Part shown: positions 22,607 to 33,810 of the stretch, in pieces
Layout: each line of letters starts with the position of its first letter
How positions within the stretch are numbered: the first letter of the stretch is position 1
NCBI GenBank assembly: GCA_029168955.1
Contig: JAPDOI010000010.1
Span: 407,501 to 471,500 of the forward strand
Direction of reading: 5' to 3'
Length of the DNA: 64,000 nt
Source of the DNA: Aplectana chamaeleonis
Lineage: Eukaryota; Nematoda; Chromadorea; Rhabditida; Cosmocercidae
Position numbers and translations under genes: made by a program
The notes under the pieces: generated by a model
Told to the model about the DNA's origin: nothing
Database searches by the model: none
What the model saw: only the letters and a program-made list of their open reading frames with translations

Positions 22607-25600
22607 ACGCATCGGCGGAAACAAATTACATCGTCAGTATCGCGTGGGTCTTCGTAAAACTGCGTAGCAACCAGCGCCGGGCCTCCAATTCCGTACTCTC
22701 AGTGGAGCTGTTTATTATGACAATGAAATCTTTTGTGGAGCCGTCTTTTGAAATTTTCTACACTATGTTGTTCCGTTCTTTCCTTCGTCCACAAACTAAA
22801 AAAGTTCTGCATAAGAGTTTGTTCCATTTTGGATTAGCCCGAATTCTTCATCGATCACAATCACCGAAAACATTGTCATCCATGCCGTCAACTAGTCCGA
22901 TCAAGAGGAAAATGTCACTAAGTTGGTTCGTTTTAATGCGTTTTCCAGTGTTTTTCGCGATTATGGTAAAACTTTGTGGGCAGAACATTGCTTTAGGTGA
23001 GAAATCCGGAGGCGAAAATCATCGTGAGCACCGCTTTCAAAAACTTTGAGAACAACAAGCAGCTATAAAAACGCTCAAATATCAGTCGATACCAGTCGAA
23101 AACGCTAATACTCTGTGCTAAGTTAAAAAAGGGGTGCTTTCACCTGAAAATTGTTCAGGGGAGATATTTTGAGCACTGTACACGAATATGAAGTCCACTT
23201 TAGAGTTCACGATAGATTCCAGCGCGTTTCCGTAGGTACAATAGGCACAGAAAACGAACGTCTTGGGTTCATTACTACCTGGAACCAGCAGATCGAAGCT
23301 GGCTACTAAGCAGTTTTACTAAGGATGCACACGAGATATCCTCCATTTCCCCGCAACTCGCAAGGCTGTGCTTCACTATCTTAGGGGTGGTGCGGTTTTA
23401 AGAATGATTTCTTCATTTTCTTAGTTGCTTTTTTCGAGAAACAACCGCTTCGCATCCACGATAGTGACAATACGACTGCGAGTAGCTAGGAAATGAAGGA
23501 TACACATAATGTAAGTTGTTTCCGCAGATGCGTTTACCGCCCTTGACACTTTGCTTGTAGGAAGCGAAACTGCTAGGGTTCTTCAGTAGTTCAAAAGGCT
23601 TCCATATCTGAGATGACGGGAAAACTTCATTTTTGCGAGGAGTTCACTACTCGCCCGGTCGGTTATTCGCCCGACTTGCTGTAGCCCTAGGGTGGCTCCT
23701 TCAAAGTGTCCAAAACGCTGGAATGCTCAATATCAATCGAAACTGTGGCAGAGAAATGTTCGTTAAATGCTTCTCATGCTGCTCTCGTCAAGATAGCGTG
23801 CAGGTCACATCGCAGTAATGCCTTGCTGCTTATTGCTATTTGGTAGAGCATCTCATGTAAACGACAGTGCTATCTCCCTGGAATCTATAAAAATACCTTT
23901 GTTTTGGGTGAGAGGAGAGCCAAGGCAGACTTGGAGCATTTTGTGGCAGCCAATGACTCGCATACGAGTAGGACGCACACTCTTCATGAAAGATACCCGA
24001 ACCATGAAACAAAATTGCAGAGCAGACTACTCGTTTTAAAAACCTCGACGCCTTTTGGTGATCTAACCGACATCCAACCACATTGGATAAGCTCTAGCCG
24101 AGCTTTAACTTAGCGGGAAAAGCGATCTCAGGTCAAAGTTTGATGTCGTGGTCTCGGGCATCTTCTATGAGAGTGGTGTAGCCAGGAGCGCTTTTGCTTC
24201 CACTCGCGTGTACCCTGTGGCCTATCAGGAAGTGTTCGTGAATCCACTCTCTGCTTTTTCTTGCCCAATATGAGAGTAAATGCTCCAGCTCTCTTTAAAA
24301 AATAGTACGGCCGTCTGTGCGAGTGGATCCACTAGCAATAAGACGTGGACAAAAAATCAGTCGGAGGATCTGCCTCAATGTAGACGTTCTGAGAAGCATA
24401 AGTCTCCATGCACGACTCTCGATCAACCTCGGCATGATGACACAGTACCAATCTTGCCGTAAAACTCGACCACAGAGTTGCTTGATGCTGGCCTACTCAC
24501 ATTTCAACGAGATCGACGTCCCCGCAAAATGAGAAGAAGTGAATAAGTAATGCGCTCACTCAATCAAATGTCGGCAGAACTCTACTGAATTTTGAAAATT
24601 ACCACCCCCAAAACGCAATACAGGGCTCAGTTTTGGGTGATACCGCTACCTCTCGACGTTAGATTGCAAATACGAGGCTTCAATTGTCAAGCTATATGGA
24701 CGTTTTTCCGGTTGATCACTGGGTCTTTCGCATGGATCCAAAATGCCTTCGGGGATTCTCCGATGAAGGTATCAGATTTCCCTGATAATCGTCATCACTA
24801 GAGGTGTTGATACGGTGACACCCCAAAATTGCTGAGGCCCACAACCTTTCTTTCCCGCCGATGTACTCGCCAAATCTGACATCGAACGACCCAAAAATCA
24901 ATCGGAAACGTTTTAGAATTCATCCGGTCGGCATATGTGCGTGTCAAACCGTCTTCTATGATCTGTCTCTCAACCTCTCTCTCTCAGAGCGCACCAAATT
25001 TTGTAGCGTAAAATCGTTTTTGAAATAGATGGTGGATAGAAACCTGATGGGACCTCAATTCTTACGGAATAATTCGTCTCGTGACGAACTTTGATGATCA
25101 TTCCTACTTCCTGTCTGCGAACGTAGAGAACTGCTTCAAAAGGATGATTCTGAAGCAGACGGCGTCGGCTTGAAAACGTGTCTTAGCTGAAATCCTCGGA
25201 CCTCCCACTAAAAGAACCCGAGAGCAACTGCTGAACTCCATGCCCTTCTCAAACACTGATCTGGCTCAAACACGGATTTCTGCAATTAGCGTCTTCGTTC
25301 TTCCAATAAAGGGTCCGAGGACATCAACTACGATAGGTTTTCAAGCATGCACCCGTTGCTTTAAAGTGACCCCCTATGAGCAGTTGTCCATAGTCACATA
25401 GGGGAAGGAGAAACAATTACCAAATCCAGCTCAATGATGCGACTTATTGTAAAAGATCGGGAACACTTCTGGCTTTTGCTCACCATCGGCTTCGGAAACC
25501 ATTGTGTGCTGTGGGACGTTGTGCGTTCTGAGAGGGAGGTGTGCGCCGTGATATACGTGAACTTTGCAATCGTATTGATTTGATCTACTGTCCTGTTACC

Positions 25601-26759
25601 CCGCCCACTTGACAGGTATAAAACCCCACCATTTTGACCTGTTTGTTCATATTTCTGTCGCTATTTCTAATCGTCTAGCTGGATAAACTCTGCCAGCAAT
25701 CGTCTACTACCTCTGCAAAGGTACGAAACCGGCCATTTTTCTACTGAGGTTTGGTGAAAAGGACAGACCACACAGGGTCGTTAGTGACGCGCATATGTAT
25801 GCGCAGTAAAATCAGTAAGCCTTGTCTCCATATTTGAAAACCACCCTGTATAGTTGGAGAACCGAAACCCTACCTCAAATTCGCGCTTTAAGATCGGATG
25901 ATAGCAGCGCCGAACAGTGTTCCGCTTCCTACGCTTTCCACTACGTTTTTCGCGCTCCACTGAGCGAGTTTTGTGGCAAGGCGCGCTATTTTCCAGTTTT
26001 CTCTATTTTGGCCAGTTTTGGTTGAATTTTTCTCAAAATTCAGCCAATGTTAGCTGATCGTTGATCTGCTGAGCACATTTCTGATTTGCTCCTTACATGC
26101 TGCGGAGAAAGAAATCCCACTGAATAATCGTAAACTGATGAAGGCCCATGGGAATCTGGTTTTCTAGATCTACAGCAAAACTTCTTCTATTCCAAGTTGC
26201 ATCTGAAGAATCCTATTTCACCTAATTTTCAGTCGTGGATGGAAATTGGAATCGACTGGAAACTTCAAATGAGCCACCGCCACCTGAAGTAATTGGACCA
26301 ACAGGCGTTCAGGCTGATGGGTGTACTTGATGCCAAAATGAATTCCGGGGCCACTCTGAGACTCTTTGGATCTGAAGACTAACGAAATGCCGATAGCGAT
26401 TTTCGTTGCTCAGCAAAAGGCTGATTGAGTACCGAAAGTGTCGCTGTGGTTGTGAAAGGGTAAATTGGAAGGGCATACACCTAATATTTCTCATTTCCTC
26501 ATACTTCTTTGTGAATTTTTCGCCGACAGAGGTTTTTTGGTGCGCGGAAGAGAATGGCAACAAAGTGATCTGATGGAAGTTTGTGTGGACCTCAAAATCC
26601 GAGTTTCGGCAGGTGTACTTTTAGTTATCTGATGCACTGCAGTTAGGAGAGCAGTACGCCTCCACCTTATCAAAAACGCTCCAACTCACATTTTTGAAGT
26701 TTTTCAGAGCATACCCTTTCAAAATTGTTACTGATAAGCCAAAAATCCTAACTAACTCA
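22607..26759. other. Long stretch without recognisable genes
   Basis: Frames up to 150 codons (22597-23049, plus strand) have no recognisable domain, and that one ends in a TTAA-MITE-like terminus (ATCGTGAGCACCGCTTTC near 23020-23037). From 23.6 to 25.8 kb the sequence looks unique, with short frames only. A weak similarity to RTE endonuclease at about 23.9 kb was considered and not accepted. Confidence 0.4.
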
Positions 26760-26935
26760 CCGTGATGGCGAGAAGAAGCATCTGACGGGTGCGGAAGACT
26801 TTGGGAAGGTTAGGTCACACCGTGCGCTCCTGGGTGACGTATTCAAAACCTGCTGGTATCAGACTTTGAATAAGGCACCCAGAAGTATACGGTAACCAGC
26901 AGCAGTATGGGTGGCAATGGAGCTGCGATAACGCG
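26760..26935 (+). repeat. Dispersed repeat, pair member with 37.62-37.78 kb
   Basis: The segment from GGTCACACCGTGCGCTCCTG through GTGACGTATTCAAAACCT, AAGGCACCCAGAAGTATAC and GGTAACCAGC is found inverted at 37620-37775. Nothing shows whether it is a transposon or a segmental duplication. No coding sequence is seen. Confidence 0.65.
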
Positions 26936-27449
26936 AGATGCAGTCCATTAGCGTAATTGCTTCATGCAACAACACAGATTTTTGTATTCCATAACGCATT
27001 AATGCCGACATGATCAGCAAGCAAGCCCTTGAATTAAATAACCACTAGTGACAGGGAAATATTGCGCAATCACTAAGCTTTAACATGTGGAGAAACATCT
27101 TTTACAATTATCACGCGAGCTTTGAAGGGCGAGAGACATGCTCTACAGTGCGTTCCATAACCATATGAGCACCCTGGCAGCTAGCTTTTAAATAGAATGA
27201 GATTCCTAGCCGTTCGACCACTTGGTAGCTTAGATTTTCGGCCCAAATTTTGAATGGAGTACAGGTTTCCGTTTCTATATCCAAACGCTCAGAAATGTTA
27301 CCTTTGAAATTTTCTTAAGCGACAGGACTCTGAAGAAAGCCTTATCCCCCCCTTCCTTCCACCGCCTACTACGCGGATAGGGAAAAGCCTTTGTGGAAAA
27401 TGTTGGCGGCGGTCAGGTTTTGACGATGCGCTCCTTTCCCTATCCGTTA

Positions 27450-27897
27450 TAACGGCTCAGTCCCAGCTCAGGGGAGAAATCTGAGATTTACACAAAATTT
27501 TAGAGTAGACCCACCCCATATAACACCTGCAAAATTGTGAGCTCTCGAATCCTGCGAATAAGCGAGATGTAGGAGGAAGCCACCGTAAGGCGACCACATC
27601 ATAAAGCCACTTTGGCACGCCCTTTTCACGACCTTTCGGGCGCGATAGCCTCGTTCCTCCCGTTATTCTCGGCCTATCTCTTTATTCAGGTCGGCCCAAA
27701 TACATCGGTTGGAGATTACGGAAGTTACAAGCCTCGGACAACACGTTCAGCACGCTTCCGCAGCTCAATTTTTGAGGGGCCATAATTCCATTCTCAGGAC
27801 GTCTTGTAATACTCCAAAAAGATCATTTGAATCAACGTGGGCCGTTTTATAGATAGGAGGAAAAGCAATATAATGACTTTGATGTTGGACTGTGCCT
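27450..27897 (+). mobile_element. TTAA-type MITE, first link of a four-element chain
   Basis: The right end GGACTGTGCCT abuts TTAA (27898-27901). The interior (GAGATTACGGAAGTTACAAG, GCTCAATTTTTGAGGGGCC) matches 21.94-22.02 kb. The left boundary is uncertain. Confidence 0.5.
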
Positions 27898-27901
27898 TTA
27901 A

Positions 27902-28356
27902 AGGCACAGTACACCTTCAAATATGATTTTTGAGATTTACATGTAATTGTGTAGAAGACCCCTCCTGTATAACACGTGCCTAATGCGAGATCTCAGTTCC
28001 TCCAAATAAGCGAGATTTAAGCGACCACCACAGGCCCGACCCCCTACCAGATTTCCGAACTCGATAGCGGCTCGATGGATGGATGAATTCCTACAATTCG
28101 TTGTTCTTCAGTCCACTGCCGGGCTGTCTCCTTATACTGGCTCGCTCTCGCGCAAAGATTGCGAATGAAGAGAAATACAGGCCTGAGACAACTCGTCCAC
28201 CAATTTTTCACACTCAAAAACTAGGCATCTTTGAGCAGCCATAACTCTGTTCAAAAGAGGTCTTGGACGATTTCAGAGACACCACTGTGATCAGCGTGTG
28301 ACTGTCTCCAATATAAGCATGAAATCTGAGAATTAATTTTTGGGTGTTCTGCGCCT
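27902..28356 (+). mobile_element. TTAA-type MITE, second link
   Basis: A 455-bp element between two single TTAA sites, each shared with a neighbouring element (27898-27901 and 28357-28360). Left end AGGCACAGTACACC, right end TTCTGCGCCT. Interior GAGATTTACATGTAATTGTG resembles the first link near 27.48 kb. Confidence 0.6.
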
Positions 28357-28360
28357 TTAA

Positions 28361-28834
28361 AGGCAGTGTTCACGATGGGAATCGTTTGTCTGTTTTTCTC
28401 CCTGCCTTGAAAACGGTACCATGCTGCTTCCAATCTGGAACCGTTAAAGTCCTTCTTGGGACGGGGTTATGGTCCCTCGGAAATTGAGCTAGGGAAGCAT
28501 GGTGGGCGTGTTGTCCGGAGCATGTAACTTCCGTCTTTTGCAACCGATGTATGCGAGCTAACCTGAGTAAAGAGAGAAGTTGAGAATGAAGGGAAGGCTA
28601 TTGATCCGGATCCATCGCTCATCTCACGATCTCGAGTTTTCATTTGTTCACGTCGGAGGGCGGGCATTGAGCTTCTAGGGTTTGCCTTGCGCTCATAGTG
28701 GCAACTTCGGGCTCTCTTGGGGCTTTTCCTGGCTCGTTTTCATGCATTCTTTCGATGTCAATGTTTCAGTGTGCCCCTCTGGTACCCATTCCTAGTGGAA
28801 ACTAGAACACTTTTTTTTGTAGTGAACACTTCCT
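28361..28834 (-). mobile_element. TTAA-type MITE, subfamily C, third link
   Basis: A 474-bp element. Left end AGGCAGTGTTCACGATGGGA, right end TAGTGAACACTTCCT before CTGA. In reverse it matches 21660-22131 (TTTCCACTAGGAATGG, GCATGAAAACGAGCC). Confidence 0.7.
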
Positions 28835-28838
28835 CTGA

Positions 28839-29339
28839 AAGCAGTGCTCACGATAAAAAAGATGCCCTTTCTTTGGCGGAAACGTAAGCTTTGGGTTCTT
28901 CTAAGATTAGTAAGAACGGAAGTGCGACGAAAAACGACCGGGAAGTGGGTGAAAACCCCGTGGGCCAACCGACTCATTGGGCCACCCCGCCCACGTCTTA
29001 TAGCAGTTGTCCTGCTCAGTGTCGGAACAGTTGGTGTTCGTCTCATCAAAAGAACGTTAAGCGAACTTTGAATACTCTTTATCCCTATGAATTTAAATAT
29101 CCAAGCATGTGCGTCAAACCCTCTTATTTATGAGTTTTTAGGGTACTTGAATCACAAAACAAAACCACTTATCCAAGATTTTTGGAGCGCGAAAGAATTT
29201 TCGACGTATGGTTCGTTGCTTCGTCCTCAGTGAGCAATACGAGCGAACAGGCATAAGTGAATATTAAAGAGGCCTTTGAAGACCAGCTTCTCAAAAACAT
29301 CAAGAACTACAATACGGTTGTTTATCGTGAGCACGGTCC
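28839..29339 (+). mobile_element. TTAA-type MITE, subfamily D, fourth link
   Basis: A 501-bp element. Left end AAGCAGTGCTCACGATAAAA, right end TTTATCGTGAGCACGGTC(C) before TTAA (29340-29343). The sequence at 41.06-41.40 kb is a diverged relative (CGGAAGTGCGACGAAAAACG compared with CGAAAGTACGACGGAAAACG). Confidence 0.7.
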
Positions 29340-29423
29340 TTAAGGAAATTATAGGTAGTGCAGATTTGAACGATGAAACTCGAATACCGGGGGAGAATGG
29401 TCATGACTTTAATTAAAATGGAT

Positions 29424-29642
29424 ACAATTGCGCGAGGCTTGCAAAAGACAGCGCCATGGTCACAGTTATTGCTGATGACGTGATTCTTGCATCTGAAGAT
29501 AAATCTGATCTTGAGCGACGGGTGCAATCGTGGAGTGATCGGCTGTCTCGGTTCGGACCACGTGTCAATGTCTAGAAAAGGGTAACGAACACGAGTCTGT
29601 AAAGGTCGACGGTATTGAGCTACTGTAAGCTGTGGTATTCAA
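29424..29642 (+). pseudogene. RTE reverse transcriptase fragment
   Basis: The first frame reads DTIARGLQKTAPWSQLL. After a shift, the next gives ADDVILASEDKSDLERRV and SWSDRLSRFGPRVNV, with the (Y)ADD catalytic motif of the RT palm. It is followed by NEHESVKVDGIEL. The order (LQK-APW, ADDV, LASE-K-DLE, W-DRL--FG-R-N) is that of RTE elements. At least one frameshift (near 29460) and a stop near 29571 make it non-functional. Confidence 0.8.
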
Positions 29643-30132
29643 AGGCAGCAGGCACGCTTGAAAAAAATGTTGAGATTACTACGTTGCTGGGGTCGTAAGG
29701 CCCCTAGAAGAATGCTAAAGCTGCTGGAAGTGTCAAAAACCAGCCACAACTCTAAATTTGAGCAATGTCAAGTCGACAAACTTCGACAAATCCGCCCATG
29801 AGCTTCGACAAATCTCCTCCTCATACAAAATCGTCCGGATCGACCGTTTGAGTACGGTCACTTCGGCTGGTTTTTGATGCTGTCAAGAAGATGATCGTTC
29901 TAGTGCACACTGCGAGTGTTTATCGGCTTCGCTATCTCAACCGTTTTGTCGGTAATATCGCTGTTTCAGCAGCGCGCAGTGCAAGTCGCCTACTTTCACT
30001 CCATTAAAACAACCGTCATTCCTTCAAGTGTTCCAGTTTTCCCTAGTTTTTTTGCTAGTTTCCCATATACAGGCTCTAGACCTTCGAATGATGTCATGAA
30101 ATCGATATCATTTTTGAGCGTGTCTGCTCTCT
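29643..30132 (+). mobile_element. TTAA MITE inserted in the RTE element
   Basis: A 490-bp element starting AGGCAGCAGGCACGCTTGAA and ending, inverted, with AGAGAGCAGACACGCTCAAA. It is flanked by TCAA (29639-29642) and TTAA (30133-30136). Removing it with one flank joins the preceding RTE frame to FKCLGS directly, as expected for an insertion into coding sequence. Confidence 0.75.
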
Positions 30133-30762
30133 TTAAGTGCCTTGGATCGACAATCGCATCTAACTGCACTCCAGAATGGGGAGTTGCTTCTCACTTGTGC
30201 ACAGCGTATCCAGAGCTGTGTTCGATGACTGAAGTATTTGCTACAAGAAAATGCCCGATCACCTGAAGTTAAAGATTTAACTAAATTGTTGTCTAACCTA
30301 CCGCGTTGTACGCCGCAGAGTGCTGGTCTTACTGAAGGTTGTAAACTAGGTGTGATAGAGACGAAAATGTTGCACTGGGCTGCTGGTGACCATATAGCAA
30401 ACAATGACATTCGCCAGCGTTTCGATGTTGCTCAAATCGCCAAAAAGCTCCGCGAAGCCCGACATCGATGGTATGAGCACTTTCTGCAAGTCGGAGGCGA
30501 TGCCCTTTTAACAGCTGGCCTGAATTGGGATGTGCCTGAGAAACAACAGAAATTACGACCGAAAGAACGCTGGCTTGGCACGCTGCAAGCTCATATAAAG
30601 CCTGCAGGCTTACATCCTGACCAGGTGCTTGACAGGGGGAAGTGGCGCCAGCTCATCAGAAGAGAGGATCCCTCTTCGGTGAAGGACAAACGCTGGAGAA
30701 GAAGAAGAATGAGGAAGAGTGGTCATGCACTCAGTGGTGGAATAGAATGCGCATCATTATGA
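30133..30762 (+). pseudogene. RTE C-terminal region
   Basis: The first frame gives FKCLGSTIASNCTPEW and ends with CSMTEVFATRKCP (RTE: KYLGS..., then R-CP). A second frame from 30238 continues with LGVIETKMLHWAAGDHIAN, NDIRQRFDVAQIAKKLREAR and HRWYEHFLQVGGD, the usual RTE C-terminal block (M-RW--G, ND-IR--F-V-PI--K--E-R-RW-GH), then a basic tail. One frameshift near 30250 joins them. No 3' poly(A) was seen. Confidence 0.8.
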
Positions 30763-30778
30763 TACTTAGCAACCTTAA

Positions 30779-31276
30779 AGGCATCGTTTACGATGAATTT
30801 CTTTTTCGAGTTTTCCATATATAATGAGAGCTCTAGTACACTATATAACAGCTACGTTGAAAAAACCGCAAAAAATTCTTTGAAAACTCCTTCTCCGGAC
30901 CAAAAATTTCTCAATCGAATCAAGAGTCGATCGCTAGAGATCGCTGTCTGACCAATGATCTCATGATCGAAAGAAGTTCATCTTTCTTTCAAGAGATTTG
31001 TGGATAAGGACAGCTTAACCGACGTGGGTAGAAAAGTCCTTCTTCACGTAATCGTTTAGTATATTCCATATGTATCAATTGTTGATCAAATACTTATTTG
31101 ATGGCTGACAGCCAATTGTGCCAGATGACTGACGGACGGCCGGCCTCTTTTGACGGAATTTGAGACTTTCGAACTTTCGTTTTCAACCGAATAAACTCTC
31201 CTTACGGTCTTAGGAGGGCCCAGAAAGTCGTTCGAACCGAAAAAACGGTGAGTGGTTCTCAGCGCGTACGATGCCT
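30779..31276 (+). mobile_element. TTAA-flanked MITE
   Basis: A 498-bp element flanked by perfect TTAA (30775-30778 and 31277-31280). Ends AGGCATCGTTTACGATGAAT and, inverted, AGGCATCGTACGC. It lies immediately downstream of the last recognisable RTE sequence. Confidence 0.75.
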
Positions 31277-31280
31277 TTAA

Positions 31281-31850
31281 CCACCGCAAGATACCAAGAA
31301 ACTAAAAAAGGATATTATGTTCGTGTTCAGCGGCCCTCTGATCAGAAATTGGATGAGAATTTCGGAAAAAGTTTGCCTTCAGGTATCCCAAGAATGGGAC
31401 AGAACACCCAAAGACTAAGAAAGTCAAGAGACGCAGTTGCAAATGCGCCCAAATCTCTCTCACTTTAAAGCGAGAGCTTCGAGAAAACGACAGGGAAAGG
31501 GGAAAGAAGGCAACTCTATTTTTCTCTTGTTACGACATGCAATGACCCCACATCCACTTTTCGGGGAACTTAATTTTTCTCTGCCATGGTTGCCCAGTGT
31601 GATTCCCCTTGAAAGTTGAGGCGATATCTGTTATCGTAGATTGCCACTCATGTCGTTTGTCGGTACTCCCTTTATTCCCTGTACTGCTTATCGCTATTGT
31701 CACGCGTGTCTATCGTCCGCACCGCACTGAGATCAAAGAGAGATGTTGAATTGCTTGGTATTATAAATTACCAATAACTTTGAGTTGGTTCTGCTGCAAG
31801 GATTGGGGTGGTTAGGACAACCTCACTAAAAAAAACCACTGAACCACCCA
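31281..31850. other. Unassigned stretch
   Basis: No gene or repeat recognised. Overlapping frames of about 60 codons only. Confidence 0.4.
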
Positions 31851-32290
31851 TACTGCACTACCGCGAAGGTCTTCAGCTGGCACATCAGGGTTGGTTAGGG
31901 GGTCCCCATTGCCCCCTTACACTCAGCCAGCACTGATCGTACTGATGTTTTACACTACTTGTTATGCGTTGGCGCAAACTCGGTGCGCATATGTTAACAC
32001 TCAATGGACCGCCTTCTCCTCGACGAATCTACACAGCCGACCGGTGCGCTCCACGGACGGCTAATTGTTTCCGTGGGTGCATTGTGTGGACACGCGGTCC
32101 GGTGGGAACCGCTTCCACTCGAGTAGGCTTTCTTACATGGTACACAACCACTGTTCCATTTCAACTCCACCTGAGGATATATCGCTACACGAGGAAATGG
32201 AGAAAGGCAATGCTGAAGCAATAGTCATTCATTACCGGATCCGTTGTGTTTTGATTTTGGAAGGTATTTCAGTTTTCCACACATGAGGTG
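31851..32290 (+). other. GC-rich open block, unrecognised
   Basis: This block is more GC-rich than its surroundings and is open in two plus-strand frames. One, from 31964 to 32224 (86 codons), starts MRWRKLGAHML and is rich in R, T and W. The other, from 32065 to 32286, contains the more protein-like NHCSISTPPEDISLHEEMEK. I cannot tell which, if either, is coding. Such compact GC-rich islands in repeat DNA are often fragments of retrotransposons. No catalytic motif is visible. Confidence 0.25.
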
Positions 32291-32973
32291 CTTTGAAACA
32301 CGACTTTTCGATAATCAGGGGGCGTACTGGTCACAAATTGAACATTTGTCTCTCGACTTCTCGATGGAAATTAGATTCGTGATCAGCACCCCCACCACCA
32401 CCTTATCGGAGTTGCAGCGAAACCTGAAATGTTCATCAACGGATAACGAAGTTCAGTCTAACCTCTTTCCAATTTACCCCACACCCTGCACACGGAAATC
32501 AGCAAAATTTGAAATGAAGTTGATCGATGGCTAACTTACCGTAGTCGACGGGAATTTAATTCGATTTGAAGAGTAAAAAAAACAGATTTTTAAGCAGCAA
32601 CTAGAATAACCCTCGGGTCCAAGACAGCGAAACTTGAAACGTTCACCTACTACAGCTATCTCAAATCAAATAAATGGCCCTGCTGTTTCGAGAATCAACT
32701 GGTGGACATCGGGTTCGTGATGTTCATCGTTTACGACCCCGCTTAGCAAATTTTTTTGTCGTCCACCATAGCTCGGAGATCCAAAAGAAGTCATTGCTGG
32801 AAAAGCTGGCGGAATAATTAGAAACGCTCAAAATGCTTAACCCACTGTGACTGCGAATAGGTTACAATAGAAAGAATCGAATCCTATTCAAGAAAGACCT
32901 TACGTCTCGAAACCTCGAAAAATATTGTATGTTCCAGGGCATGGGTTAAAGCCGAGTTCATGCTTTAAATATT

Positions 32974-33129
32974 GGGACAGGGGCTCTCTACAAACCGAGG
33001 GAGGAGATGCCCCGCTTTTTGCGGCCTTTATTCCACTCGGGACCACTTTGCTCGCGTTGATTTGCGTGACGTTTCAAATTGCGAAAATGGGACAACTCCT
33101 TTCTCGGTGTGTGTACAGTCCCTGTTCCC
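32974..33129 (-). mobile_element. Short MITE, GGGACAGGGGC ends (second copy)
   Basis: GGGACAGGGGCTCTCTACAA at the left and GTACAGTCCCTGTTCCC at the right. AAATATT flanks both sides (7 bp, or 8 bp with one slip). The interior is the reverse complement of 16789-16933 (TCCACTCGGGACCACTT, CGTGACGTTTC). I infer the hAT class from the 7-8 bp duplication. Confidence 0.65.
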
Positions 33130-33426
33130 AAATATTTACTTGGAGATAAAGGAGGATGAACAAAATCGACCTCGCACGTAAAAAAGGGGTTACCGAACAT
33201 GACGGTTGACCGGTTTGCGCATCATCACGGATTGTGATGTTGATGCTATCGAAAATGATCTCCGGGGAAAAACACTCGAATCTCATGTACACGAGTCTAT
33301 CTCGCAGCTGATATAGGAAGTTAGTGCTTGGGAGGAGGTGCGATGGGTAGAAAAGTTTCGAGCTTAGAACCTCTTCAGATCAATGACTAGCGACTCACCA
33401 TTTCCGGCACGAACATTCCCATTCTG

Positions 33427-33745
33427 TTGAACACTGTTCGCCTTCTTCACGACAATACTCGGCCACGTATTTCGGATGACCCGAGAGAAACTGCTGGACC
33501 CGGGCTGGGATGTTCTTCCTCACTCTACATAAAGCTCAGATCTTGCCTCTTCCGACTGCCATCTGTTCCGCTCGATGCAACACTTCCTGGATTAAAAACC
33601 CTTCACTAACGATGACGAAGTCAAAATGGCCTTAGAAGAATACTTCGACTCGAAACAGACAGAGTTCTACGCGTCGGGAATTCATGATCTGCCTAATCGG
33701 TGGCGAAGGATCCCTGGATGTGGTATAAATTATTTTGTTAGGTGA
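33427..33745 (+). pseudogene. mariner transposase, C-terminal half
   Basis: One frame gives LLHDNTRPR, containing the second catalytic D of the mariner DD34D triad. A shifted frame follows with MTREKLLDPGWDVLPHS, then SSDLASSDCHLFRSMQHF (third-D region; family pattern SPDLAPSDYHLF), and DDEVKMALEEYFDSK, FYASGIHDLPNRWRR at the end. There are two in-frame stops (near 33538 and 33592) plus a frameshift. The 5' half and left terminal repeat were not found; the probable 3' terminal sequence runs to about 33808, where the LINE begins. Confidence 0.8.
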
Positions 33746-33810
33746 GCCTTGTTTGTTGTTGAAATAAACGTTTTTCATTGAAAGTCGTGAAAATTCCGCA
33801 AACCTAAGTA

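Larger units (their letters stand above)
29409..30772 (+). mobile_element. RTE-clade LINE remnant, interrupted by a MITE
   Basis: Residual reverse transcriptase and the C-terminal region of an RTE-type non-LTR retrotransposon, broken by frameshifts, stops and a TTAA MITE at 29643-30132. The 5' half (endonuclease and N-terminal RT) is missing, as is common for LINE copies. Another TTAA MITE begins at 30779 right at the 3' end. Confidence 0.75.

Noticed and set aside
22597..23049. 150-codon plus-strand frame
   Set aside because: No domain; it begins at the end of one MITE and ends in a MITE-like terminus.
23900..24113. Possible RTE endonuclease fragment (GERRAKADLEHFVAAND)
   Set aside because: Only a loose G-R---G--L--F pattern fits, and no following W-W or D-H motifs could be found.
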